Shown piece after piece: positions 52,457 through 61,031 of a DNA stretch of 64,000 bases. A program made the translations under genes and the position numbers. The notes under the pieces were generated by a model. The model was not told the DNA's origin. It was given only the letters and a program-made list of their open reading frames with translations, and ran no database searches. Positions within the stretch are counted from its first letter, which is position 1, and each line of letters opens with the position of its first letter. Source of the DNA: Leucobacter celer subsp. astrifaciens (GTDB lineage Bacteria; Actinomycetota; Actinomycetes; Actinomycetales; Microbacteriaceae); assembly GCF_001273835.1 (NCBI RefSeq), contig NZ_JHEI01000134.1, forward strand, positions 62,001 through 126,000. The letters are read 5' to 3'.

Positions 52457-52538
52457 CGCTGCGCTCGCTCAATCAGCGGACAGGATCGCCGCGCTCGCTC
52501 AGTCAGCGGGGTATCCGCTGCGCTCGCTCAATCGGCGG
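52457..52538. repeat. Three copies of a GCTGCGCTCGCTCAATCAGCGG repeat
   Basis: Core CGCTCGCTCA(A/G)TC(A/G)GCGG occurs in three units starting about 52457, 52488 and 52516 (period about 29 bp). They lie between the convergent regulator and permease ends and are related to the CAACCGGCGG repeat family. Confidence 0.65.
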
Positions 52539-52557
52539 AGGGGACGCTCTCCCAGCG

Positions 52558-53958
52558 CTACTGCGCCGACCCGACCACCTTGATGAGACCGGTGCGGCTC
52601 GTCGGGTGCGTCTTCCACAGGATCGCGTAGATGACACCCGCGGAGAGCGCGGTGAGGATCGGTCCCCAGGTGGCGCCGATGCCCGCGAGATCCGGGTTGA
52701 TCGAAGCGAGCTGCAGCATCAGGATGCCGATCACGGTGGCGATGATCCAGGCGATGAGGCCGTTGCTGTTGAACGCCCGGTAGTGCTTGTCGTCGATCGC
52801 GGCGTGCTCCTGGTTGCGACCCCGGTCGAGCAGCACGTGGGTGAGCGCGATGGCCACCCAGGCCGTCACGAGCACGCCCTGCCAGGCGAGCGCCAGCAAG
52901 ATGTACTGCACGATCGGGAGCAGCATCAGCAGGAAGATGATCAGCGACGAGACCAGCACCCACACGATGTTCGGCATGCGCAGCCGCAGCACGCGCTCGC
53001 CGAACGACTTCAGGTTGGCCGCGCCGAGGTAGTAGTTCGCCGTGTTGATGCGGGTCTGCGATGCGATGATCACGATGAGTCCGAAGACGCCCATGAGCGA
53101 GACGAGGCCGCCGGCGAGACCGGTCTCGGAGGCCTCGATGCCGGGGATGGTGAAGGTGAGGAAGATGCCCACGAGTGCCGCGAAGCCGTACGCGAGCACG
53201 TAGAAGAGCCAGCCGAAGGTGAAGCGCTGGTGGAACTTCGTGTCCTTGCGCTTGCCGAGCGCCGCGTAGTCCATCGTGAACATCATCAGGATCCACACGC
53301 CCATGTAGCCGGCGAAGGTGGCGAGCCAGCCGGGACCGCCCTGCACGAAGGGCAGCGGCACCTCGGGGGCGTGGGTCAGCCAGGCATCGCCGAAGCCGTA
53401 GACGACACCGGCCCAGATCACGGCTGCGACCAGGCCGAAGAAGTAGAGCGGCATGAGCCAGCCGTTGAGCTTGTCCATGAATCGACGGGCGCCGCCGAGG
53501 ATGAGCGGGGTGGAGTAGATCACCACGATCAGGCTCCACATCCACATCTCGCCGCCGAACGCCGCCATGAAGGCGTAGGCCACGATCGAGCCCTCGAACA
53601 CCGCGTAGTAGATGGCGACGAGGGCGAAGATGATCGTGGCGATCGACGAGCCCGCGGTGCCGAGAATGGTGCGCGAGAACTGCGCGACCGTGGTGCGGTT
53701 GTTGATCGCGTACTTCGAGAGCACCGAGTTGATGATGCCGTAGCAGATGATGGTCAGCACGATGCCGATGATGGCGTTGACCGTGCCGTACGCGACGGCC
53801 ATCGCCGCGCCGATGTAGACGAAGAAGAACGCGCTGGCGACTCCGTACCAGGCCATCGCGAGCGAGCCGCGACCCATCTGGTCTTCATCCTGCCCTTGGC
53901 GGGCGAGTGCGTCGGTCGCTTCGACGTCGTCGTTGCTCCCAGTGAGATTGAGACTCAC
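52558..53958 (-). CDS. NCS1-type nucleobase/hydantoin permease
   Basis: 466 residues with twelve predicted membrane segments. The pattern (GRGSLAMAWYGVASAFFFVY; FFVYIGAAMAVAYGTVNAII; GGARRFMDKLNGWLMPLYFF) is that of NCS1 cation symporters for cytosine, allantoin or hydantoins (CodB-like branch). It is downstream of hyuA-hyuB on the same strand with 262 bp between. It is the likely importer for the substrate of the hydantoinase/oxoprolinase or of the Pxp system. Confidence 0.9.
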   Translation of the reverse strand: MSLNLTGSNDDVEATDALARQGQDEDQMGRGSLAMAWYGVASAFFFVYIGAAMAVAYGTVNAIIGIVLTIICYGIINSVLSKYAINNRTTVAQFSRTILGTAGSSIATIIFALVAIYYAVFEGSIVAYAFMAAFGGEMWMWSLIVVIYSTPLILGGARRFMDKLNGWLMPLYFFGLVAAVIWAGVVYGFGDAWLTHAPEVPLPFVQGGPGWLATFAGYMGVWILMMFTMDYAALGKRKDTKFHQRFTFGWLFYVLAYGFAALVGIFLTFTIPGIEASETGLAGGLVSLMGVFGLIVIIASQTRINTANYYLGAANLKSFGERVLRLRMPNIVWVLVSSLIIFLLMLLPIVQYILLALAWQGVLVTAWVAIALTHVLLDRGRNQEHAAIDDKHYRAFNSNGLIAWIIATVIGILMLQLASINPDLAGIGATWGPILTALSAGVIYAILWKTHPTSRTGLIKVVGSAQ

Positions 53959-54117
53959 GATTCATACCTCCATTGGTATTCGAAGGCTGCTCAGCGGTTC
54001 GAGCGCGCGGCGATGCACGGGTTCGAGCGCGGCAGTCGAGGGGAATTCGCGTCGGCTGGGGCCGGGCGATACCGAGCCGGTGCGCCACTTGCGCCGCACC
54101 GACAATTCATTCTGAAG

Positions 54118-54206
54118 AGCGGGACCGCTGAAAAGTATTGTGCAAGGGCCGGAAAACGGGTCGACCTCTCTGTCGCATGCACAATACTTGCCAGCGGATC
54201 CCCGCT
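54118..54206. repeat. Imperfect 29-bp hairpin between hyuB and the permease
   Basis: AGCGGGACCGCTG-AAAAGTATTGTGCA (54118-54144) pairs with TGCACAATACTTGCCAGCGG plus ATCCCCGCT (54178-54206). The core arms AAGTATTGTGCA and TGCACAATACTT are exact. It lies 15 bp past the hyuB stop and may act as a terminator or attenuator before the permease. Confidence 0.7.
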
Positions 54207-54220
54207 CATCGGCCGGGGCG

Positions 54221-56209
54221 TCAGCCCCAGTGGCCCGCCGAGCGGCGCACCATCTGCTCGCGGTGCTGGCGGGTGGTCTCCTCGAAGAGCTCACCGGTGC
54301 CCCAATCGAGGATGACGCCGTGTCTGCGGATCACGTCGAGCAGGTCGAGCCCGCCGGCGCGATATCTCTCGGCGATCTCCTCGGGATCGGCCTCGAGCCA
54401 GGCTGCGCGATGCTCGCGGATCCAGGCGCGCTTCGCCTCGGTCGCTTCACGATCGATCTCGTACTGATCGAGTTCGGGATCGATCGGCACGATCACCACG
54501 CCGTAGTCCTCGGCGGCGCGCTCGAGCGAGACGTACTCGTCGATGACGTCCTCGAGCACCTCCTCCGGCGTACGGTCGAGCGGATCGCCGAACCCGCCGC
54601 CACCCGCGGAGGGGCGGTAGAAGGTGTCGCCGGGCTGCACCGGCACCGAGGAGAAGATCGAGCCGAGGAACTGCTCGCTCTCCGTGTCGCGATTGAGCCA
54701 GACGCCGTGGGGAATCGACGGCAGGCCTCCCTCGATGCCCCAGGTGATGGATCGCGCCCGGTCGCAGCAGTAGCTCATCACCGAGGTTTCGGCATCGGTG
54801 AGCGTGCCGCCCTTCTCGACGCCGCAACCACCGCGGAAACGGCCTGGGCCACCGGAGTCCGTACCGATGCGGTGCATCGTGGTGAGCACCGGCGTGAGGC
54901 GCTCCTGGCCCTCGCAGGCCTGCACCGCGAGGCCGACCCCGAACACCGGGGCGGTGGCGCTCGAGCCGTCCTTCGAGGAGCGGCCGCCCCAACCGCCGGC
55001 CATCCAGTCGTACCACATGAAGTACGGCTTGCTCTCGCTGCGGGCATCGCGCCCGCCGACGAGCAGATACTCCAGGTTGAAGGCGCAGGCCATGGCCCGC
55101 TCGGGCATCAGCTGCGACCAGATCTCGAAGATGCCGTTCATGAGCTTCTCGTACGGCCCCGAGCAGAAACCGGTCACGGCGTAGGGCCAGCCGGCGTTGA
55201 CGACCGTGCCCTCGGGGCCGATCTCCGCGGTGACAGCGGCGTAGAAGCCCGAGTTGAGGGGCACATCCGGGAAGAACGTCTTCGTGCCTGCGTAGATAGC
55301 CGAGAAGGTGGTGCCGTACCCGGAGTTGAGGAAGGTATCGACCACGTCGGCGCTGCCCTCGAGGTTGTAGTGGATCCCCTCCCCGTCGAGCGTCATCCGG
55401 ATCTTGATCGGCACCAGCCCCTCAGGCTTGCCCGGATCGAGGTCGAGGTAGTCGACCGTCTCCCAGGTCCCCTGAGGCAGCTCTGCGAGGCGGCGGCGCA
55501 CCGTTCGCTCCACATAGTCCTGGGTCTCCTGCATGGCGAGTTCGACCGTCTCCGTGCCGTAGCGGTCGACGAGACGCAGCACCTCCCTCTCGCAGACCGC
55601 CGTCGCCTCGGACTGCGCGTGCAGATCGCCGAGCGCTTGCTCGGGGGCGCGGGTGTTGGCGACGAGCAGCTGGGCGACGTCGTGCAGGAAGATCCCCTTC
55701 GACCAGACGCGGATCGGGGTGATCCGCAGCCCCTCGCCGAAGTGCTCCGACGCCGAGACGTCGAAGGAGCCGGGCACCTTGCCCCCGATGTCGGCCCAGT
55801 GGCCCTTGTTCTGCGCGAAGGCGATGATCCGGCCCTGGGAGAAGATGGGGCGCACGAACGAGACGTCGTTGAAGTGGGTGCCGCCGCGGTACGGGTCGTT
55901 GATGGCGAACACGTCGCCCGGGTTGATGTCGTCGCCGAACTGCTCGATCACAGCCTTCGCCTGGAAATGCAGGGTGCCGACGTGCACGGCGATATCGCCC
56001 GATCCCTGCATGACGGTGTTGCCCGAGGCGTCGCACAGCGCCGACGAGAAGTCGCGGGAGTAGATGACGAAGGAGTAGCAGGTGCGCAGGATCTGCTCGC
56101 TCATCAGGTCGACGCTCGTGGCGAAGGCGTTCTTGAGCACCTCGAACGTCACCGGGTCGAGTGCGGTCTGCCGCTCGGAGGCGCGGGTCAGCGTGGTGGT
56201 GTCGCTCAT
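54221..56209 (-). CDS. Hydantoinase B/oxoprolinase family protein
   Basis: 662 residues. Family blocks are FEVLKNAFATSVDLMSEQIL, GDIAVHVGTLHFQAKAVIEQ, FAINDPYRGGTHFNDVSFVR and GGCGVEKGGTLTDAETSVMS. The C-terminal RPSAGGGGFGDPLDRTPEEV is conserved. With the A subunit it opens lactam or imide rings using ATP, as in oxoprolinase, N-methylhydantoinase and caprolactamase. ATG at 56209 shares one base with the hyuA stop. The substrate is not known. Confidence 0.92.
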   Translation of the reverse strand: MSDTTTLTRASERQTALDPVTFEVLKNAFATSVDLMSEQILRTCYSFVIYSRDFSSALCDASGNTVMQGSGDIAVHVGTLHFQAKAVIEQFGDDINPGDVFAINDPYRGGTHFNDVSFVRPIFSQGRIIAFAQNKGHWADIGGKVPGSFDVSASEHFGEGLRITPIRVWSKGIFLHDVAQLLVANTRAPEQALGDLHAQSEATAVCEREVLRLVDRYGTETVELAMQETQDYVERTVRRRLAELPQGTWETVDYLDLDPGKPEGLVPIKIRMTLDGEGIHYNLEGSADVVDTFLNSGYGTTFSAIYAGTKTFFPDVPLNSGFYAAVTAEIGPEGTVVNAGWPYAVTGFCSGPYEKLMNGIFEIWSQLMPERAMACAFNLEYLLVGGRDARSESKPYFMWYDWMAGGWGGRSSKDGSSATAPVFGVGLAVQACEGQERLTPVLTTMHRIGTDSGGPGRFRGGCGVEKGGTLTDAETSVMSYCCDRARSITWGIEGGLPSIPHGVWLNRDTESEQFLGSIFSSVPVQPGDTFYRPSAGGGGFGDPLDRTPEEVLEDVIDEYVSLERAAEDYGVVIVPIDPELDQYEIDREATEAKRAWIREHRAAWLEADPEEIAERYRAGGLDLLDVIRRHGVILDWGTGELFEETTRQHREQMVRRSAGHWG

Positions 56210-58248
56210 CAGTGGATCTCCTCGAGATGGATGCGGATGTTGAGCCATTCGTCGATCTCGGCCCGGGTGTACGGAGGCACCACCGTGGTCGAGTCGAGCT
56301 GATTGATGATCGCCGGGCCGCTGAACTCGGTTCCTGCGGCGAGAGCGTCGCGATCGTAGACCGGAGTGTCGAGCCAGCCCGTGACGCCGAAGTAGACGGG
56401 GCGGCGCTCGGCGGGGGCACCGGGGCTCTGCTGCACCGGTTCGGCCGGCCGGAACGAGGGCTTCGGAATCTTGCCGACCGCACCCAGATGCAGCTGGTAC
56501 ACCTCGACGGGAGCGTCATCCTGGCGGAACGCGAACTCGCGCTCGTACTGCTCGTGGAAGGTGCGCACGGCCTGCGCGAGTGCGCCGGGCCCCGATCCCA
56601 TCGGCACCTGCAGCGAACGCCACTGCCCCTGGTAGCGCATGGAGATCTTGCGCTGCAGCATCGCGTTCTCCTCGGTGACGCCCTCGTGACGCAGCCGCGC
56701 GGACGCCTCGGTCTCGAGCGTCACGAACGCCTGCTCGATGCCCTCCTCGTCGGCTCCCGAGGCGAGGCCCGCATACATCTGCGCGAAGTCGTGCTGAATG
56801 TCGACGAGCAGGCAGCCCATAGCCGAGGTGACACCGGGGTTCGGCGGTACGACGACGGTGGGAATGCCGAGCTCGCGGGCCACGTCGGCGCCGTGGAGGG
56901 CGCCCGCGCCGCCGAAGGCCAGCAGCGCGAAGTCGCGGGGATCGTATCCGCGGCGGATCGACACCAGCCGCACGGCGTCGGCCATGTTCGCGTTGGCGAC
57001 GGCGACGACGGCCTGGGCCGCTTCCTCGAGACCCATCCCGAGCGGCTCCGCGATGACCCGGCGGATGGCGCTCTCCGAGAGCGACCGGTCGAGCTGCTTC
57101 ACGCCTCCCGCGAGCGACGTGCCGAGGCGCCCGAGCACGACGTTGGCATCGGTGTTGGTGGGCTGGTCGCCGCCGGTGCCGTAGCAGGCGGGTCCGGGAT
57201 CGGCGCCCGCCGACTGGGGACCGTTGCGCAGCGAGCCCGCGATGTCGATGTGAGCGAGAGATCCGCCTCCGGCGCCGATGGTGAGCACCTCGATCGAGGG
57301 GAAGATGATGGGGTGGCCGTACTCGACCTGCCACTCCTGCGAGACGCGCAGCTCTCCGTCGGCGACGAGGGCGATGTCGGTGGAGGTCCCGCCCATGTCG
57401 AGACTCACGGCGTTCTCGTACCCGCACTGCTGCGCGATGTGCTTCGCCGAGATCGCTCCCGCGGCGATGCCCGAGGCGGCGAGGCGCACCGGGAACTTCT
57501 CGACGAGGCGCGGCGTCATCGACCCGCCGCCGGAGTGGAGCAGCAGCAGATCGCCCTGGTAGCCGCCCTCGCGCAGACGGCCGGCGAGCCGGTTCACGTA
57601 GCCGGAGACGAGCGGCGCGAGCACCGCGTTGGCCACTGCCGTGTTGAAGCGCGGGTACTCGAAGATCTCGGGCAGCACCTCGGCGGAGGTCGAGACCGTC
57701 GCGTCCGGGATCACCTCCTCGAGGATCTCCCGCATGCGGGTCTCGTGCGCCGCATTGGCGTACGAGTTGAGGAAGCAGACGGCGATCGTCTTCACGCCCC
57801 GGCGCTTCAGCAGTTCGGCGACGCGGCGGGCCTCGCCGTCATCGAGGGGCGTGATGGTCTTGCCGTCGTAGTCGACGCGCTCGGAGACCTCGAACCGGTC
57901 GCGGCGCCGGATGTACGGTGCGGACACGTCGTTGTAGGCGTCCCACAGGTCGTCCTTGGTGCCGTCGCGGATCTCGAGCACGTCGCGGAATCCGCGGGTG
58001 GTCACCAGGGCCGCAGCGGGGAAGTTGCGGGTGATGAGCGCGTTGGTGGCGACCGTGGTGCCGTGCGAGAACAGCGCCACCTCGCTGAGGTCGATCTCTC
58101 CGCGATCCACGCCGTTCATCACCGCGATCATCGGATCGTCTGGGGTCGACGGGACCTTGGTCACGCGCATCTGCTGGGTGTCATCGTCGAAGATGCAGAC
58201 GTCGGTGAACGTCCCTCCGACGTCGACTGCGACACGGACACTGCTCAT
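56209..58248 (-). CDS. Hydantoinase/oxoprolinase A-subunit family protein
   Basis: 679 residues of the acetate/sugar kinase-like ATPase fold. VAVDVGGTFTDVCIFDD (5-21) and ENAVSLDMGGTSTDIALV are the two nucleotide-binding motifs, and FALLAFGGAGALHGADVARE is a typical later block. ATG at 58248 follows CAGGAGGAG; an in-frame upstream start at 58350 overlaps the promoter region and was rejected. It phosphorylates the carbonyl of a lactam before hydrolysis by HyuB. It is divergent from the second PucR-type gene. Confidence 0.92.
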   Translation of the reverse strand: MSSVRVAVDVGGTFTDVCIFDDDTQQMRVTKVPSTPDDPMIAVMNGVDRGEIDLSEVALFSHGTTVATNALITRNFPAAALVTTRGFRDVLEIRDGTKDDLWDAYNDVSAPYIRRRDRFEVSERVDYDGKTITPLDDGEARRVAELLKRRGVKTIAVCFLNSYANAAHETRMREILEEVIPDATVSTSAEVLPEIFEYPRFNTAVANAVLAPLVSGYVNRLAGRLREGGYQGDLLLLHSGGGSMTPRLVEKFPVRLAASGIAAGAISAKHIAQQCGYENAVSLDMGGTSTDIALVADGELRVSQEWQVEYGHPIIFPSIEVLTIGAGGGSLAHIDIAGSLRNGPQSAGADPGPACYGTGGDQPTNTDANVVLGRLGTSLAGGVKQLDRSLSESAIRRVIAEPLGMGLEEAAQAVVAVANANMADAVRLVSIRRGYDPRDFALLAFGGAGALHGADVARELGIPTVVVPPNPGVTSAMGCLLVDIQHDFAQMYAGLASGADEEGIEQAFVTLETEASARLRHEGVTEENAMLQRKISMRYQGQWRSLQVPMGSGPGALAQAVRTFHEQYEREFAFRQDDAPVEVYQLHLGAVGKIPKPSFRPAEPVQQSPGAPAERRPVYFGVTGWLDTPVYDRDALAAGTEFSGPAIINQLDSTTVVPPYTRAEIDEWLNIRIHLEEIH

Positions 58249-58422
58249 GGGCTCCTCCTGGAGTTCGTCGTTGAGTTCCGGATGCCTTCCAGATTCGCCC
58301 TCCGCATCAGCAGGGTCACTAGAGAATGCGAAGCTTTCCGCGGATCCCATTGTAGAATCTCCAAAAATCGGATGGTATCCGAGTTCGAAACCTCCTGTTC
58401 ACACAAGACCCCGAGGATTACC

Positions 58423-59646
58423 GTGACTGCTCAGCCCACGACGCTCACGGAGGTCGAGCGCCTCCGCACCACCCTCGACATCACGAACGCCCTGCTCTCG
58501 GCCGTCTCCTCAGCCGATCCCGTGCACGCGCTGACGTCCCGCCTCAGCACCCTCTGCCGGGGTACCGCGATCATCTACGACTTCGAGGGCACGATGGTCG
58601 CGAGCGTCGGCGAGGCTCCGGCGCAACTCATCTGGAACGAGGTCTCGGCCACGCACCGACGCGAGCTGTCCATCCCGATCGGGCGGTGGCACGTGCGCAC
58701 CCGCCGCGTCTCCCTGCGCGACGGCGTCCACGTCATCGCGCTGGCCAGCCGCGGCGCCGAGACCCTCGACCAGATCGGCGAGCTCCTGCTCGACACCGCC
58801 GAGCGCCTGCTCGGCGCCGTGCACGGCATCCAGTACGGCGCGACGCAGCGCGACCGCCGCGACAACGAGCAGCTCATCGCCTCGCTCCACGACGGCATCC
58901 TGCCCGCGCGCGAGCACCGCTTCTGGAGCCAGCTCGCGCAGTTCCGCTTCCCCGCCTACGCTCCCGTGCGCGCACTCGAGCTCGCGCCCGCCGAAGTGCC
59001 CTCCGCGAGCGAGGCGCACGTGACGCAGCTGGTCGTCCGCGCCCGCTCGGACGATCTGCCGTTCCTGACCATGCTGCGACGCGTCGATATGGATTCGCCC
59101 TCGACCATCGCGGCGATCGTTCCCGACTCGACGGCGAGCGAGCAGTGGATCGAGGCCGTCTCGCGGCACTTTCTCGTCGGCGCCTCGGCGCCGTTCTCCG
59201 CCCTGTCCCAGGTACCCGTCTGCGTGCGGGAGGCCGAGACCGGGCTCGGCATCGCCCGCCAGTGGGCCTCCGCCTCCGAATCGCCCTCGACGCTGGGACC
59301 CGTGCTCATCGATCGCATCGACCTGACGACGTGGCTGCTGTCGCACGTCGACCCCCGCCAGCTCGAGGAGCGCATCGCGCGCACGCTCGCACCGATCGCC
59401 TCCCGGCAGCTGCGCGACACCCTCACCACCTACCTGGCCGCCGAGCAGAACATCGCCCGCACCGCCGAAACGCTCTTCGTGCACCCCAACACCGTGCGGT
59501 ATCGCCTCGGCCGCATCGAGGATGCGATCGGCATGCCCATCACCTCGGCGCTGGCGCTGACCAACCTGGCCCTCGCGCTCCACCCCGAGCTCATCGGCCG
59601 CTCGGCGGAGCTGAGGAGGAGCCCCTCCGAACAGGCGGCCCCGTAA
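58423..59646 (+). CDS. PucR-family (helix-turn-helix) transcriptional regulator 2
   Basis: About 407 residues. The C-terminal helix-turn-helix is ETLFVHPNTVRYRLGRIEDA, the same PucR/CdaR class as the regulator at 50930, but the N-terminal half is a different, shorter sensor (TTLDITNALLSAVSSADPVH; TAIIYDFEGTMVASVGEAPA). GTG at 58423 follows CGAGGA; ATG at 58372 in the same frame lacks a ribosome site and lies close to a -10-like TAGAAT. It is divergent from hyuA and likely controls hyuAB. Confidence 0.88.
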   Translation: MTAQPTTLTEVERLRTTLDITNALLSAVSSADPVHALTSRLSTLCRGTAIIYDFEGTMVASVGEAPAQLIWNEVSATHRRELSIPIGRWHVRTRRVSLRDGVHVIALASRGAETLDQIGELLLDTAERLLGAVHGIQYGATQRDRRDNEQLIASLHDGILPAREHRFWSQLAQFRFPAYAPVRALELAPAEVPSASEAHVTQLVVRARSDDLPFLTMLRRVDMDSPSTIAAIVPDSTASEQWIEAVSRHFLVGASAPFSALSQVPVCVREAETGLGIARQWASASESPSTLGPVLIDRIDLTTWLLSHVDPRQLEERIARTLAPIASRQLRDTLTTYLAAEQNIARTAETLFVHPNTVRYRLGRIEDAIGMPITSALALTNLALALHPELIGRSAELRRSPSEQAAP

Positions 59647-59691
59647 GCTGAGGACCGGCACCGTACATCCAGGACAACGTCGAGGAGGATC

Positions 59692-59982
59692 ATGAGCACC
59701 GGATCTCAGGGAGACATTCAGCTCGAGAACGAGCACTTCCGCGTCACGCAGTGGACCATCCAGCCGGGCGGGGTGATCCCGATGCACCGGCACGACCACG
59801 AGTACGTGGTGGTGCCGCTCGTGACCGACACCATGCACGTGGTGAACGCCGACGGCAGCGAGATCGCGGCCCGGCTCACCGCCGGGCAGAGCTACACGCG
59901 GCCCGCCGGCTCGGAGCACCAGGTGGAGAACCGGGACTCCTCGGCACCCGTGGTCTTCGTCGAGGTGGAGCGGCTCGCATGA
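59692..59982 (+). CDS. Cupin-domain protein
   Basis: 96-residue single cupin. The metal-binding pattern is IPMHRHDHEYVVVPL (motif 1) and YTRPAGSEHQVENRD (motif 2). ATG at 59692 follows GAGGAGG. Its stop overlaps the GNAT gene start by 4 bp, so the two are co-translated. Substrate unknown. Confidence 0.88.
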   Translation: MSTGSQGDIQLENEHFRVTQWTIQPGGVIPMHRHDHEYVVVPLVTDTMHVVNADGSEIAARLTAGQSYTRPAGSEHQVENRDSSAPVVFVEVERLA

Positions 59983-60455
59983 GCGGGGACACGACGACGG
60001 GTCGGGTCGGCGCCTCGGTCAGGTTCGTGGCCGAGAGCGATCGCGAGGCGTGGGAGTCGCTCTACCGCGGCTACCGGGACTTCTACGGGAAGCCGCACGA
60101 TCCCGCGGTCTACGAGACCGTGTGGGCCTGGCTCATGGATCCCGCGCACGAGAGCCGGGGCCTCATCGCGGAGGTCGACGGCGCACCCGTGGGGCTCGGG
60201 CACTTCCGCCGTTTCGCCCGCCCCATCGATGGCGGGCACGGCCTGTATCTCGACGACCTCTTCACCGCGCCCGAGGCGCGCGGCACGGGCGCCGCCTCCG
60301 CGATCCTGCTCCGCCTCGCCGAGATCGCCCGCGACGAGGGGGCGGCCCTGGTGCGCTGGATCACCGCCGAGAGCAACACCACCGCACGCAGCCTCTACGA
60401 CCGCCTCGCCGCGCAGACCCCCTGGGTCACCTACGATCTGCGGCCGGCCGAGTAG
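59979..60455 (+). CDS. GNAT-family N-acetyltransferase
   Basis: 158 residues. VRFVAESDREAWESLYRGYR at the N-terminus and LYLDDLFTAPEARGTGAASA, with the acetyl-CoA pyrophosphate loop, show the GNAT fold. The end has SNTTARSLYDRLA. It is coupled to the cupin gene. The substrate could be a polyamine or amino sugar, but nothing in the sequence decides this. Confidence 0.88.
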   Translation: MSGDTTTGRVGASVRFVAESDREAWESLYRGYRDFYGKPHDPAVYETVWAWLMDPAHESRGLIAEVDGAPVGLGHFRRFARPIDGGHGLYLDDLFTAPEARGTGAASAILLRLAEIARDEGAALVRWITAESNTTARSLYDRLAAQTPWVTYDLRPAE

Positions 60456-60500
60456 ATCTCGCGGGGCGAGCGCCGGTCGAGCACGCGGGGCGAGGTCGAA

Positions 60501-60578
60501 GCCGGTTGAGCGAAGCGCAGCGGAGTCGAAACCCCGAGGCGCGTCGGTTTCGACTCGCTCCGCTCGCTCAACCGGCGG
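60501..60578. repeat. GGTTTCGAC...CAACCGGCGG repeat, inverted pair
   Basis: GCCGGTTGAGCGAAGCGCAG-type left arm (60501-60533) and GGTTTCGACTCGCTCCGCTC plus GCTCAACCGGCGG right arm (60546-60578) are near-complements with a 12-nt loop. It sits between convergent genes. Confidence 0.75.
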
Positions 60579-60594
60579 CGGCGGGGGGACGCGC

Positions 60595-60993
60595 TCACCC
60601 GCGCAGGCGCTCGGTGCCCCCGGTGGCCGCCGTGCGGCCGTGCACGATGGGGCGGCCCTCCCCGTCGACGGCCACGAACACGATGCTCTCGAGCGTCAGC
60701 ACCTCCTGCCCGGTGACCGCGTTTTCCACGCGGCACGCGAGGGTGATCGAGGTGCGCCCGAAGCCGACAACCCGGTACTCGAGCTCGAGCAGGTCGCCGC
60801 GGTCGGCGCGCGCCGAGAAGTCGATCTCGGACATGTGCCGCGTCACCACGTCGATCGTGCCGAGCTGCGTCACCGCGACGATCGCGGCCTCCTCGTCGAC
60901 CCACTGCAGCAGGCGCCCGCCGAAGAGCGCACCGTGCTGGTTGAGATCCTCGGGTTTGACCCACTTGCGCACGATGTGCCGGTAGTCGCTCAT
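60595..60993 (-). CDS. Acyl-CoA thioesterase (hotdog fold, BFIT/YciA-like)
   Basis: 132 residues with NQHGALFGGRLLQWVDEEAA (18-37), including N18 and D33, which are typical catalytic positions of YciA-like hotdog thioesterases. VVTRHMSEIDFSARADRGDL follows. It hydrolyses acyl-CoA to free acid and CoA; the chain length is not predictable. Single gene between a repeat and the amidohydrolase. Confidence 0.88.
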   Translation of the reverse strand: MSDYRHIVRKWVKPEDLNQHGALFGGRLLQWVDEEAAIVAVTQLGTIDVVTRHMSEIDFSARADRGDLLELEYRVVGFGRTSITLACRVENAVTGQEVLTLESIVFVAVDGEGRPIVHGRTAATGGTERLRG

Positions 60994-61031
60994 GCCGGCA
61001 AGCCTACGCGTCGCGGCAGCGATGACCCTGC

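Noticed and set aside
56161..59646. An 1161-residue plus-strand protein ending in the second PucR regulator
   Set aside because: Most of it is antisense to hyuA. Only the part from 58423 has protein-like composition and recognised domains.
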